Source: Peptoniphilaceae bacterium
Lineage (GTDB): Bacteria; Bacillota; Clostridia; Tissierellales; Peptoniphilaceae
Direction: 5' to 3'
Length of the DNA stretch: 64,000 bases
NCBI GenBank assembly: GCA_028726605.1
Contig: JAQYPV010000015.1
Span: 1-64,000, forward strand
This document shows positions 7,315 to 14,532 of the stretch, piece by piece (position 1 is the stretch's first letter; each line of letters starts with the position of its first letter). Under the pieces are notes generated by a model, which was given only the letters and a program-made list of their open reading frames with translations, was not told the DNA's origin and did no database searches. Position numbers and translations under genes: made by a program.

Positions 7315-7911
7315 TCACTCGCCCTTTTCGCCCGTGAGCGCCGCCAGCTCTGCCCGCATCGGCTCCTCAAACGACTTCATCGCGTCCAGCGTGTCCGAGA
7401 GCAGTTCGTCTAAGTCATATTCCAAAAGCTCCGCGCCGCGCATGATGACATCGCGATTGCACCCCGCCGCAAATTTGCGGTCCTTGAATTTCTTCTTAAC
7501 GCTCTTGAGCTCCATGTCCATCACGCTCTTGGACGGGCGCATCAGCGCCGCCGCCCCGATGAGTCCCGTCAGTTCGTCCGTCGCATACAGGATTTTCTCC
7601 ATCAAATGATGCGGCTTGACGTCCGTGTGGATTCCCCACGCGTGAGACATGACGGCGTGAATCATTTCCTCCGGCGCATCGATTTCATTCAAGATCTCAC
7701 GCGAATGGGCGGTGTGCTCCTCCGGATATTTTTCGTAATCCACATCATGCAACAGCCCCACGAGCCCCCAAAACTCCTCATCCTCGTCGAAACCCTTCTG
7801 CCGCGCAAAATAGCGCATTGTCCCCTCCACCGTCAGCGCATGCTGAATGTGAAACGGCTCCTTATTGTACTTTTGAAGCAGCTCTAACGCCTGTTCCCGC
7901 GTCACTTCCAT
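7315..7911 (-). CDS. HD-domain hydrolase, YedJ/HDIG-like
   Basis: A 198-residue single HD-superfamily domain. Metal-ligand positions are visible as HIQHALTVEG (about residue 20), LLHDVDYEK (the HD dyad, about 55), then HTAHS and HAVMSHAWGIH further on, as in small stand-alone HD proteins acting on nucleotides or phosphoesters. The exact substrate is unknown. The ATG at 7911 follows GGAGAGAG; the frame extends upstream but is low-complexity Arg/Gly/Ala sequence without a ribosome site. It lies 68 bp downstream of the NIF3-like gene and is likely cotranscribed with it. Confidence 0.75.
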   Translation of the reverse strand: MEVTREQALELLQKYNKEPFHIQHALTVEGTMRYFARQKGFDEDEEFWGLVGLLHDVDYEKYPEEHTAHSREILNEIDAPEEMIHAVMSHAWGIHTDVKPHHLMEKILYATDELTGLIGAAALMRPSKSVMDMELKSVKKKFKDRKFAAGCNRDVIMRGAELLEYDLDELLSDTLDAMKSFEEPMRAELAALTGEKGE

Positions 7912-7979
7912 ACTCTCTCCTCTCCTTCCACCGTCGATGCCGATCGCCGACGCGCTCGCCACGGCACGAGCTTTCACCA

Positions 7980-8783
7980 TCAGACGAGATGCCGCAGCCC
8001 TTCTTCGCCATTGTCCACCACATTCACCGCCACATCCGGCGCCCACTCCTTCGACCATGCGGCCACGCGTTCCAGCACGGGAAATTCGCTCGCAAAGTGG
8101 CCCAAATCCACGACGTTCACGCCAGAGCGCACCGCATCCTGCGCCTCGTGATAACGCGCGTCGGACGTGAGGAGGACATCAAGGCCCAGCCGTTTGCAAT
8201 CCGCCACGGCCTCCATGCCCCCGCCGCCCAGGCAGCCCACCGTTAGAATCTCCGCCGTCGGATCGCCGTAGTAGACGACGCTCTCCGTCGCAAAGGCAGC
8301 CTTCAGCTCCCGCGCGTACACCTCAAGCGACACCGGGTCGTGACGCCCCCACGTCCCAATCAAACTCTGGGCGTAGCCGATCAACGGGTCGTCGGCCGGC
8401 CGCTCGCGCAGCGGCAAAACGTCCTGAAGCCCCGCGCGCTCCGCGAGGACGTCGTTAACCCCGCCATCCACAATGTCGAGCGCCGTATGTGACGAATAGA
8501 CCGCCACACCGCTTTCAATGGCCTGCATGACCCAGTCCTGAAGCGCCACCCTCTCGTCCAAAAAGTGAACCGCGTCAAAAAGCACCGGATGGTGCGTTAA
8601 AATGAGGTTGGCCCCACACCCATCCGCCATCTGAAGCGCCTTTTCCGTGAGGTCCAGCGCCAACACGATGCCCGTTAAAGGACGATCAAAACGTCCAAAC
8701 TGTCTTCCCGTATGGTCCCACGATTCCTGAAGCTGAGGTGGCACCCGACGCTCGAAACACTCAATCCAATCTGAAATAAACAT
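7980..8783 (-). CDS. NIF3-like dinuclear metal-centre protein (YqfO family)
   Basis: 267 residues of the NIF3/DUF34 family, hexameric proteins with a di-metal site sometimes annotated as GTP cyclohydrolase 1 type 2. The N-terminal WDHTG element, the LTHHPVLF metal ligands (about 63-70), the VYSSHTALD motif (about 95-105) and the C-terminal DLGHFASE-x-PVLE motif are all present. It is shorter than the about 370-residue forms and lacks their inserted middle domain. In many Firmicutes this gene directly follows sigA and trmK. Here it is separated from trmK by about 2.9 kb of AT-rich DNA. AGAGGGAA precedes the ATG. Confidence 0.85.
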   Translation of the reverse strand: MFISDWIECFERRVPPQLQESWDHTGRQFGRFDRPLTGIVLALDLTEKALQMADGCGANLILTHHPVLFDAVHFLDERVALQDWVMQAIESGVAVYSSHTALDIVDGGVNDVLAERAGLQDVLPLRERPADDPLIGYAQSLIGTWGRHDPVSLEVYARELKAAFATESVVYYGDPTAEILTVGCLGGGGMEAVADCKRLGLDVLLTSDARYHEAQDAVRSGVNVVDLGHFASEFPVLERVAAWSKEWAPDVAVNVVDNGEEGLRHLV

Positions 8784-9060
8784 GATTCCCTCTTCTATCC
8801 CCGTTCGATGTTGTACCGCATTTCATCCAACATTTCCGATGCGTTTTGTAGTGTCATCTATGATCTCTCAATTCGTCTCTTTCCATCGGCTCAGCGAAGG
8901 AGGCTTGCCGAACTGTTGTCACCATTTTAAACGATACAAGCCAGAAGGTCTCGAAATATCAGCAAAATAGAGGGCACCTTGAGAACACCGCTCACGTATC
9001 TACTCCACAATCACCCATGGATTGTCGCTAAACAGATAAATGCATCATTAATACTATGGA
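8784..9060. other. Intergenic region with a decayed coding trace
   Basis: No intact gene is present. On the minus strand, around 9020 down to 8890, one frame reads protein-like stretches (CIYLFSDNPWVIVE, then IRERCSQGALYFADISRP, then GKPPSLSRWKE) interrupted by in-frame stops. This looks like a degraded gene of unknown family. The promoter of the NIF3-like gene should lie in the last 100 bp, but no clear -35/-10 pair was identified. Confidence 0.3.
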
Positions 9061-9112
9061 ATAAAGCAAAGAGGGCGGGGTACCGCCGCAATGATTCACG
9101 TTACCCCGCTCT
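9061..9112 (-). terminator. Intrinsic terminator of the 52-residue gene
   Basis: An AGAG(G)GCGGGGTA / TTACCCCGCTCT stem (9070-9082 with 9101-9112, one bulge) is followed on the minus strand by CTCTTTGCTTTATT. It lies 21 bp beyond the stop of the small gene at 9133-9291. Confidence 0.65.
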
Positions 9113-9132
9113 TCATGGTTTCGTTATTCGAT

Positions 9133-9291
9133 TCATTTCCCGCTTGTTTCTTGGTAGTACGCTTCAATCTCTTTCAAGATCTGCGCCTTGACTGTTTCGT
9201 CGAATTCCTTCGAGTTAACAATGTTCTTTATTGCGTACAGGTCTTTTTGTTGTACCGCCAGAAATTGTTCGTTTGTCAATCCTTCGTCCAT
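9133..9291 (-). CDS. Small soluble protein, 52 residues
   Basis: The ATG at 9291 follows a consensus AAGGAGG at 6 nt, and the frame runs 52 codons to TGA 9133-9135. The protein begins MDEGLTNEQFLAVQQKDLY and ends KEIEAYYQETSGK. It is acidic to neutral, lacks membrane segments and looks helical throughout. A promoter (9332-9360) and a terminator (9061-9112) frame it as an independent unit. No family is recognised; size, composition and the AT-rich surroundings suit a mobile-element accessory gene. Confidence 0.65.
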   Translation of the reverse strand: MDEGLTNEQFLAVQQKDLYAIKNIVNSKEFDETVKAQILKEIEAYYQETSGK

Positions 9292-9331
9292 TTGTTGCCT
9301 CCTTAACTTTTGAGTTTCTCACTACACCCAT

Positions 9332-9360
9332 ATTATAGACACATAGCACAAGCGTGCCTA
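9332..9360 (-). promoter_or_regulatory. Sigma-A type promoter for the 52-residue gene
   Basis: On the minus strand, TAGGCA (9355-9360) and a perfect TATAAT (9332-9337) are separated by 17 bp and point at the ATG at 9291. Confidence 0.6.
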
Positions 9361-9450
9361 CCTCCTAGTTTAAAAGTTTGGTGGCGCTTTTGTGCGGCCC
9401 TTTAATATGCGTAGATACCGTCTGCACGAATTCTTCCATCCCGGATTCCC

Positions 9451-9489
9451 GGAACGCCTAACGAGGCTACAAGGCCCCTTAGGCGTTCC
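9451..9489. repeat. 11-bp inverted repeat after a mini-ORF
   Basis: GGAACGCCTAA (9451-9461) and TTAGGCGTTCC (9479-9489) form a perfect stem with a 17-nt loop. On the minus strand the stem begins at the end of a 17-codon frame (ATG at 9510-9512 region preceded by AAGGAGG, product MLLRDQFILEALKDRNA, stop inside the stem). This leader-peptide-plus-hairpin layout could be an attenuator or a disrupted small gene. Confidence 0.45.
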
Positions 9490-9570
9490 GATCTTTCAAT
9501 GCTTCAAGAATGAATTGGTCTCTGAGCAACATGTTGTACCTCCTTACATTGCCTTGATACTTGATATTAT

Positions 9571-9912
9571 GTGTTCTATTTCATTGATAACTTCTTTGAC
9601 AGCGAAGAAGAATGGATAGAGTATGAGTTGGAGCAGTTGCGGAAATATATCACAGACTATATTAACGGAGCGGAGATACAAGCGTCCGACCTTTATCCAA
9701 TCAAAGAATTTATACAGCACTTAAAATTTCATAAAGTATTAGACCGTTATGACGATTTATACAGCATGGATATGTTCGGGGAAAGCACAGACGGACACAA
9801 GTACAGTACGCCTTATCAAGTCATAAAAAGGATAAACCCAAACTCAAAAGAGGATATGGAGCTGTTACGGGAAGTATTAAAGGAGAGCCATTTTGATAAC
9901 GAGGACGAGTAG
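9571..9912 (+). CDS. Hypothetical acidic protein, 113 residues
   Basis: The GTG at 9571 opens a 113-codon frame of AT-rich codons. The product is very acidic and aromatic-rich (DNFFDSEEEWIEYELEQLRKYI at the start, HFDNEDE at the end) with helical periodicity, and it has no membrane segment or known motif. No good ribosome site precedes the GTG, so the true start may be missing or use another signal. It reads opposite to most genes here and ends just before a strong terminator. An antitoxin- or phage-like origin is possible but undemonstrated. Confidence 0.5.
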   Translation: MFYFIDNFFDSEEEWIEYELEQLRKYITDYINGAEIQASDLYPIKEFIQHLKFHKVLDRYDDLYSMDMFGESTDGHKYSTPYQVIKRINPNSKEDMELLREVLKESHFDNEDE

Positions 9913-9945
9913 CCTTTTTCCTCTTGTGAAAAGATACAGCAAACA

Positions 9946-10013
9946 AAAAGCCCAGATCAAGAGTGCAAGCACCACTTCTGAAGAAGTGGCAGGCTCTTGA
10001 CAGGGCTTTTTCT
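9946..10013. terminator. Long bidirectional intrinsic terminator
   Basis: AAAAAGCCC pairs with GGGCTTTTT at the base, TCAAGAG with CTCTTGA in the middle, and CCACTTCT with AGAAGTGG at the tip. The stem is long, stepped and flanked by A and T runs. It ends transcription of the acidic-protein gene at 9571-9912. Confidence 0.85.
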
Positions 10014-10053
10014 TTTCTGTTTGTGGCGGACAAGAGGAAATAAGGATAATTTA

Positions 10054-10098
10054 TTGACAACAGATTCCTATTGTCTAATTTCCCTCAAATGATATACT
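10054..10098 (+). promoter_or_regulatory. Promoter region of the small membrane gene
   Basis: A consensus TTGACA (10054-10059) lies 16 bp before TAATTT (10076-10081). A second overlapping pair, TTGTCT (10071-10076) and TATACT (10093-10098), also has 16-bp spacing. Either would drive the gene starting at 10139. Confidence 0.55.
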
Positions 10099-10138
10099 TT
10101 TTACATAGAGAAATTTGAAATTTAAAACAGGAGGAGAA

Positions 10139-10360
10139 ATGAAAAAATTTATCTTTGGAATAATTTTATCTGTTATTGGATTTATCTATTCATTCGCTTG
10201 TTTTGTATATGCTATGTTAAATCCTTTCATTGTAAATGGTCAAAGTGGTCTACTTGTATCTTTTAGCGAAAATGATGTATTGATTCCTTTTCTAATTGCT
10301 ATACTTATTCTTAGTATAGGGGTGTTAATTTGCGGATATGAAGCGTATAGAAAACAATAA
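10139..10360 (+). CDS. Small two-helix membrane protein, 73 residues
   Basis: The ATG at 10139 is preceded by AGGAGGAG. The protein has two clear hydrophobic helices, FIFGIILSVIGFIYSFACFV near the N-terminus and LIPFLIAILILSIGVLICGY near the C-terminus. A short polar loop lies between them and a KQ end closes it. Codon use is very AT-rich compared with the chromosome around it. No family is recognised. It has its own promoter and a terminator at 10354-10393. The neighbouring convergent gene encodes a secreted protein, so a partner role at the envelope is possible. Confidence 0.65.
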   Translation: MKKFIFGIILSVIGFIYSFACFVYAMLNPFIVNGQSGLLVSFSENDVLIPFLIAILILSIGVLICGYEAYRKQ

Positions 10361-10393
10361 CAGGTTGGAGAATTTCCCCAACCTGTTATTGGT
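10354..10393. terminator. Bidirectional hairpin between convergent genes
   Basis: CAATAACAGGTTGG (10355 region) and CCAACCTGTTATTG (ending 10391) form a 14-bp stem with a short loop, placed between the stops of the two convergent genes at 10360 and 10395. Confidence 0.7.
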
Positions 10394-10394
10394 A

Positions 10395-11051
10395 TTATGA
10401 AACTTTTTTATCAATACTATATTCTGCATATCGTAAAGGATTTTTAAAAGAACCACTTACCGACGGACCTCGTCCCATATCTGTAATATAGTAACCTTTA
10501 TAGGTACCTTTTTCTGCATAAAACTTCACTCTATATTCTCGACTGTTATATGCACTACTTTCTGGAGGACCTGAAAAAGATTGTGTCTTAGTATATGTTT
10601 TAGTAATAGTGCCATTTAATTTTAAAGCTGTTTTTGCCTGTGCGTGTGTAACAGAAGCCGAAAGTGACTGAGACCACGTTTCGCTTAGGGTAACTTTAGA
10701 ACCTTTGGCAACAGATATAACAAAACTATCTTTATCTACATAACTCGATTTAGTTATCTTTTTTTCTGTAATTTCAACCCCCATAACTAATCGAGGCTGA
10801 ATCGCAGGTTCTGCTTCAACATAATTTGAAATTATAATTCTTGTATTTGGATTTTCGCGTACAATTTCATCAATATCTTCTTTTGGCATATTGTAAGCTC
10901 CAGCTTCGATAATAACTTCTGTATTATTCGCATCAGAATAGTATGCTCGTTCGGAAGGTTGTGTTGATTCTGAAGCATATACTTGTATCGGAAGAATTGT
11001 TGCCATCAGGAAACAAGATAGTATACACATTATTTTTTTCTTAATTCTCAT
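10395..11051 (-). CDS. Secreted protein of unknown function
   Basis: 218 residues with a classic Sec signal peptide: RIKKK, a hydrophobic core (IMCILSCFLMATILPI) and a VYASES cleavage region around residue 28. The mature part has a short acidic segment, then a Ser/Thr/Lys-rich beta-type domain (SVAKGSKVTLSETWSQSLSA, later YRVKFYAEKGTYKGYYI). No catalytic motif or anchor is evident. The start at 11051 is set by AAGGGAGAG; a longer frame runs upstream without one. The DNA is strongly AT-rich, suggesting acquisition. A possible promoter lies at 11163-11191. Confidence 0.65.
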   Translation of the reverse strand: MRIKKKIMCILSCFLMATILPIQVYASESTQPSERAYYSDANNTEVIIEAGAYNMPKEDIDEIVRENPNTRIIISNYVEAEPAIQPRLVMGVEITEKKITKSSYVDKDSFVISVAKGSKVTLSETWSQSLSASVTHAQAKTALKLNGTITKTYTKTQSFSGPPESSAYNSREYRVKFYAEKGTYKGYYITDMGRGPSVSGSFKNPLRYAEYSIDKKVS

Positions 11052-11162
11052 GGAATCTCTCCCTTCTGAATGTACTAAAAAGTTAGCTGTAAATATTTCT
11101 TGGCTTTTATTCAATATACCATCGGAATCATCTCCTTACTTTTGTAATCTCTTTATATAGAT

Positions 11163-11191
11163 TTTATACCACATAAATGGAATACAAACAA
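11163..11191 (-). promoter_or_regulatory. Possible promoter of the secreted-protein gene
   Basis: On the minus strand, TTGTTT (11186-11191) lies 17 bp before TATAAA (11163-11168), about 110 bp upstream of the ATG at 11051. The -35 is weak. Confidence 0.35.
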
Positions 11192-11362
11192 TTATATTTC
11201 AGCTCTTGTGGTAAAATGTTCAACGTAATTTTAGTGTTATTTCATCTCATATCAAGGCTCATTCAATCATGGTAAATTCGTGGTAAAATAATTACTTTTT
11301 CGATTGATGAATAGTCTCTAAATGCTGTACTTATGCGGATAATCGGATTTTCTATATCAAGT
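11192..11362. other. AT-rich non-coding stretch
   Basis: No gene is visible. GTGGTAAAAT occurs twice in direct orientation (about 11209 and 11279); both resemble extended -10 elements on the plus strand, but no gene follows. Confidence 0.35.
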
Positions 11363-11575
11363 TTAGTCAAAACACTTAACGGGGTCAGTTAAACCAATGG
11401 GCGAAGGATGAAATTTTGTAGTCTTTATAAAATTGCCCTCTAAGCCAAAAGGTTTTCGCGATGAAACAGTCTCCGCCAAACTCTCAAAGCTTACATGCTT
11501 TATAACTTTTTCTACTATACCAACACCTACCGAATCTCGCAGAAAAATACCCGCATTAGTAGAGTGTCTCGTCAA
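11363..11575 (-). pseudogene. Restriction-modification enzyme fragment (Eco57I/N6-MTase-like)
   Basis: A 70-codon minus-strand frame contains SFESLAETVSSRKPFGLEGNF followed by a KTTKFHP segment. A SSRKPFGL-x-x-NF motif is familiar from the specificity/target-recognition part of Eco57I-type combined methylase-endonucleases. Neither the catalytic NPPY part nor a credible start is present, so only a fragment survives. It lies in the AT-rich island between trmK and the NIF3-like gene. The motif assignment is from memory and should be treated as moderate. Confidence 0.45.
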
Positions 11576-11608
11576 CTCTACATTCCGTGGTCACCTCAAG
11601 CTATATAT

Positions 11609-11638
11609 AAAAAACGGTAGAATTTTTCTTCTACCGTC
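11609..11638 (-). terminator. Intrinsic terminator after trmK
   Basis: On the minus strand, ACGGTAGAA and TTCTACCGT form a 9-bp stem followed by TTTTTTATAT. It ends the trmK-rpoD-dnaG transcript. Confidence 0.85.
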
Positions 11639-11689
11639 TCCAAAGTGATATTCGGTTGTCATTCAGATGACGTTCAGCAGATCCGTGCG

Positions 11690-12388
11690 CTATTCCCCTT
11701 CGCTAAACGCCTTCAGTAAGTCGTCAATTTGCGCCAACTCTTCCTCTAATTGACGGCGACGCTGAGCCGCCCTATCGCCTGCAATAGGCAATTGTTCCAG
11801 AATGCCCAGCATCTTGCGCCGGTCCGCTTCGAGCTTTTGGCGCAGTACCGGATCCCGCTGCGCCAGGAGCTGCGGCCCGTAGACCGCCTCCACCGGAGAA
11901 GGTGCCCTAGGCGGGACGTCCTCCTGCATCCAGACGCGAAAAATCGGATAAAACTGGCCCTCGTTAAAGACGAGCGCTTCGTCCACACGCCGCCCCATCG
12001 CATAGAGGACCAGGCGAAAATCCACAAGGCCGCTCTGTGGCCCTAAGACCCACGTGGTCGCGCCCAACGCAAGGGGCGCTTCTAGGATCCGGAGCATGAG
12101 CGGCCCGCCCATCCCCGCGACCAAAATGACGTCGGTGTTTTCCCAGGGAAGTCCCCGCAAGCCATCCGCCACCGCCGTTTCAATTTTCCTCGCCACAGCA
12201 GGCGCGGCGAGACTCTTGGCCTGTTCCAATTTGGAAAGCGACGCCGCCGAAATGTCCGTGGCGAGCACCGCGCCGACATCCTCCCGCTCCGCCAGGGCCA
12301 GCGACATCTGCCCGTGATCGCATCCCACATCGATCACGCGCGCACACGCCGGCACAGCGTCGACCAGAGTTTTCATCCGTAAGTCCAT
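11690..12388 (-). CDS. trmK: tRNA (adenine22-N1)-methyltransferase TrmK
   Basis: A 232-residue SAM-dependent methyltransferase that puts m1A at position 22 of tRNA. The Rossmann glycine motif VIDVGCDHGQMSLALAE lies at about residues 19-35, ATDISAASL follows it, and the VAGMGGPLM motif (about 100) typical of this family is present. A C-terminal coiled-coil region (LRQKLEADRRKMLGILEQL, then QRRRQLEEELAQI) matches the family's helical tail. The ATG at 12388 has GAGG upstream. It lies directly downstream of rpoD, the conserved Firmicute position (yqfN after sigA). Confidence 0.9.
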   Translation of the reverse strand: MDLRMKTLVDAVPACARVIDVGCDHGQMSLALAEREDVGAVLATDISAASLSKLEQAKSLAAPAVARKIETAVADGLRGLPWENTDVILVAGMGGPLMLRILEAPLALGATTWVLGPQSGLVDFRLVLYAMGRRVDEALVFNEGQFYPIFRVWMQEDVPPRAPSPVEAVYGPQLLAQRDPVLRQKLEADRRKMLGILEQLPIAGDRAAQRRRQLEEELAQIDDLLKAFSEGE

Positions 12389-12462
12389 GAGAAATCCTCG
12401 ACCTTGAAAAAACCGTGACTTTGCAAAAAGCGGTGAAGGCACGCCTCCACCGCTTCACCCCG

Positions 12463-14532
12463 TCACTCCAAAAAGTCCTTGACCTTTTGGCTGCGCGTGG
12501 GATGCTTCAATTTTCGAATGGCCTTCGCCTCAATCTGACGAATGCGCTCGCGCGTGACATTGAACTCCTTGCCCACTTCTTCCAGCGTGCGCGGCGTCCC
12601 GTCATTCAGGCCGAAGCGCAACTCCAAGACCTTGCGCTCGCGCTCCGACAAGGTGTTCAAGATGTTGTTGAGTTCCTCGCGCATCATGATGAAATTGGCC
12701 GCCTCGTCCGGCGCCAGCACCGAATCGTCCTCGATGAAATCGCCCAGATGCGAATCTTCCTCCTCGCCAATCGGCGTCTCCAAGGAGACCGGCTCCTGCG
12801 CGATCTTGCGCACCACGCGCACCTTCTCCACGTCGATGTTCATCTCCGCCGCAATTTCCTCGTTGGTCGGGTCGCGGTTCAATTCCTGCAACAGCTGACG
12901 TTGCGCCCGCGAGAGCTTGTTGATGGTCTCCACCATATGCACCGGAATGCGGATGGTGCGCGCCTGGTCCGCAATGGCGCGAGTGATGGCCTGACGGATC
13001 CACCACGTGGCATACGTCGAAAACTTGAACCCGCGGTGGTAGTCGAACTTCTCCACGGCCTTCATGAGGCCGAGGTTCCCCTCCTGGATGAGGTCGAGAA
13101 AACTCATGCCACGCCCCACGTAGCGCTTGGCGATGGAGACCACCAGGCGGAGGTTCGTCTCGGCGAGGCGCTGCTTGGCGCGGGAACCCACGCGAAGGGC
13201 CTTTTCCAACACCTTGACATCGCCCTCTTCGAGCGGCGCCCGCAAGATCATGCGGCGCGCCGTGGCCGTCTGATTGCGCATGGCCTCCAGTTCACCCTGA
13301 ATGCCGTCGAAGTCCGCCTTCCGCCCGTCGATGCGGTGGTCCATCTCCACGCGCGCCCGGTTCAAAATGGCGTAATTCTCCTGCTCAAACTCTGTCAAAG
13401 TGTCCTTTGGCGTGAGTTTTTTGAGCCCGGCATTCAACTTGTCCACCGTCGTGTTGCGCACGAAGAGTTCCAGACGGTCCTCGGCCGGCAGCTTTTCTTC
13501 TCTGGTATACGGCGCGAGTTTTCGCTCTTGGGCGAGGTCGATTAGCGTCTCCTCATCGCCCGCTAACTCTGCTGCTTTCTTGTAGACGACATCCACGGCC
13601 TTGGTGATGCGCTCCTCGTTGTCCAGCGCATAGCGCGCCCAATCTTCCTCCGCCGCCGTCGCAAAGTCGGGCGCTAAAAGAGTCGAGAGGATGGCGCGTT
13701 GCACCTCCACACAGAACCGCAGCGCGAGCGCCTCCTCCTGTGTCATGTTGACGCGGCTCAAACGCCGACGGATGTAGCGCTCCACATAGGCAGCGAGCTT
13801 GATGGCGCGGTACTCGTCACTCTCCGGATCCGGCAACTCCTCCTTCGGATGCAAGACCCGGTCCAGAAGCGACGACAACGCCTTAAAGCCCTGACGCTGT
13901 GCCTTCGACAGGCGCTTCTTCTCGTTCTTCACCTCGATCATCTGAAGCAGGAGTTCCGCTTGCTCGTTGTTGGCCGCCTCGCGCGACAATTCGATCTCTT
14001 CGCGCAGCGTGAGCTTTTCGCCGTGCAGCGTGCGTCCTGCGGCGTCCGCCATCTCCATGCGGCGCGCCAAGAGCACCTCTTCTTCTGCCGTCAACAGCGA
14101 CACCCGCCCGATCTCCTTCAAGTACATCTTGACCGGGTCGTCCACGGCGATGGTGCGCAGCACCTCTTTATCGTTGAGCGAAGGCTCTTTTTCTTCTTCC
14201 TCTTTCAAGAGCGAATCGTCCAAATCGACCAGCGCATCCAGCGGGTCGACGCTATCGTCCTCGTCGTCGAGGTTTTCGTCCTCCTCCTCGTCGATCTCCG
14301 TGGATTCCTCGCGGTCGATCATCTCAATGCCGTCTTCTTCCAAAATTCGCACGATCTCGTGGCGGTCCGCCTCTTCCAAGTGTTCCGCCCCATCCAAGTT
14401 TTCCAGATCATCCAGACGGTACTGGTCGTGATTCTCCAGAGCGATCTTGCGCAGCTCGTCGATCATCTGCTGCTTGAGCTCTTCCATGTCCATCCCGTCA
14501 TCACGCGGTAAGTCTTTCATTTCGTTCATCAA
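12463..14532 (-). CDS. rpoD: Major RNA polymerase sigma factor RpoD/SigA, with a large insertion
   Basis: A 689-residue primary sigma factor. A very acidic stretch spans about 68-120 and region 1.2 lies at 131-165 ([18 protein letters not shown]). A roughly 285-residue helical segment (about 167-450) follows, then the conserved core from region 2.1 onwards ([50 protein letters not shown]). Region 3 and the region 4.2 helix-turn-helix ([20 protein letters not shown]) are present. Firmicute SigA is usually about 370 residues, so the insert is comparable in place to the non-conserved region of proteobacterial sigma-70. Its stop lies 74 bp before trmK, and its start overlaps the dnaG stop by 4 bp. 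Confidence 0.95.
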   Translation of the reverse strand: MMNEMKDLPRDDGMDMEELKQQMIDELRKIALENHDQYRLDDLENLDGAEHLEEADRHEIVRILEEDGIEMIDREESTEIDEEEDENLDDEDDSVDPLDALVDLDDSLLKEEEEKEPSLNDKEVLRTIAVDDPVKMYLKEIGRVSLLTAEEEVLLARRMEMADAAGRTLHGEKLTLREEIELSREAANNEQAELLLQMIEVKNEKKRLSKAQRQGFKALSSLLDRVLHPKEELPDPESDEYRAIKLAAYVERYIRRRLSRVNMTQEEALALRFCVEVQRAILSTLLAPDFATAAEEDWARYALDNEERITKAVDVVYKKAAELAGDEETLIDLAQERKLAPYTREEKLPAEDRLELFVRNTTVDKLNAGLKKLTPKDTLTEFEQENYAILNRARVEMDHRIDGRKADFDGIQGELEAMRNQTATARRMILRAPLEEGDVKVLEKALRVGSRAKQRLAETNLRLVVSIAKRYVGRGMSFLDLIQEGNLGLMKAVEKFDYHRGFKFSTYATWWIRQAITRAIADQARTIRIPVHMVETINKLSRAQRQLLQELNRDPTNEEIAAEMNIDVEKVRVVRKIAQEPVSLETPIGEEEDSHLGDFIEDDSVLAPDEAANFIMMREELNNILNTLSERERKVLELRFGLNDGTPRTLEEVGKEFNVTRERIRQIEAKAIRKLKHPTRSQKVKDFLE

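Noticed and set aside
11433..11648. Plus-strand frame opposite the restriction fragment
   Set aside because: The minus frame carries the recognisable motif; the plus frame has no start signal and runs into the trmK terminator.
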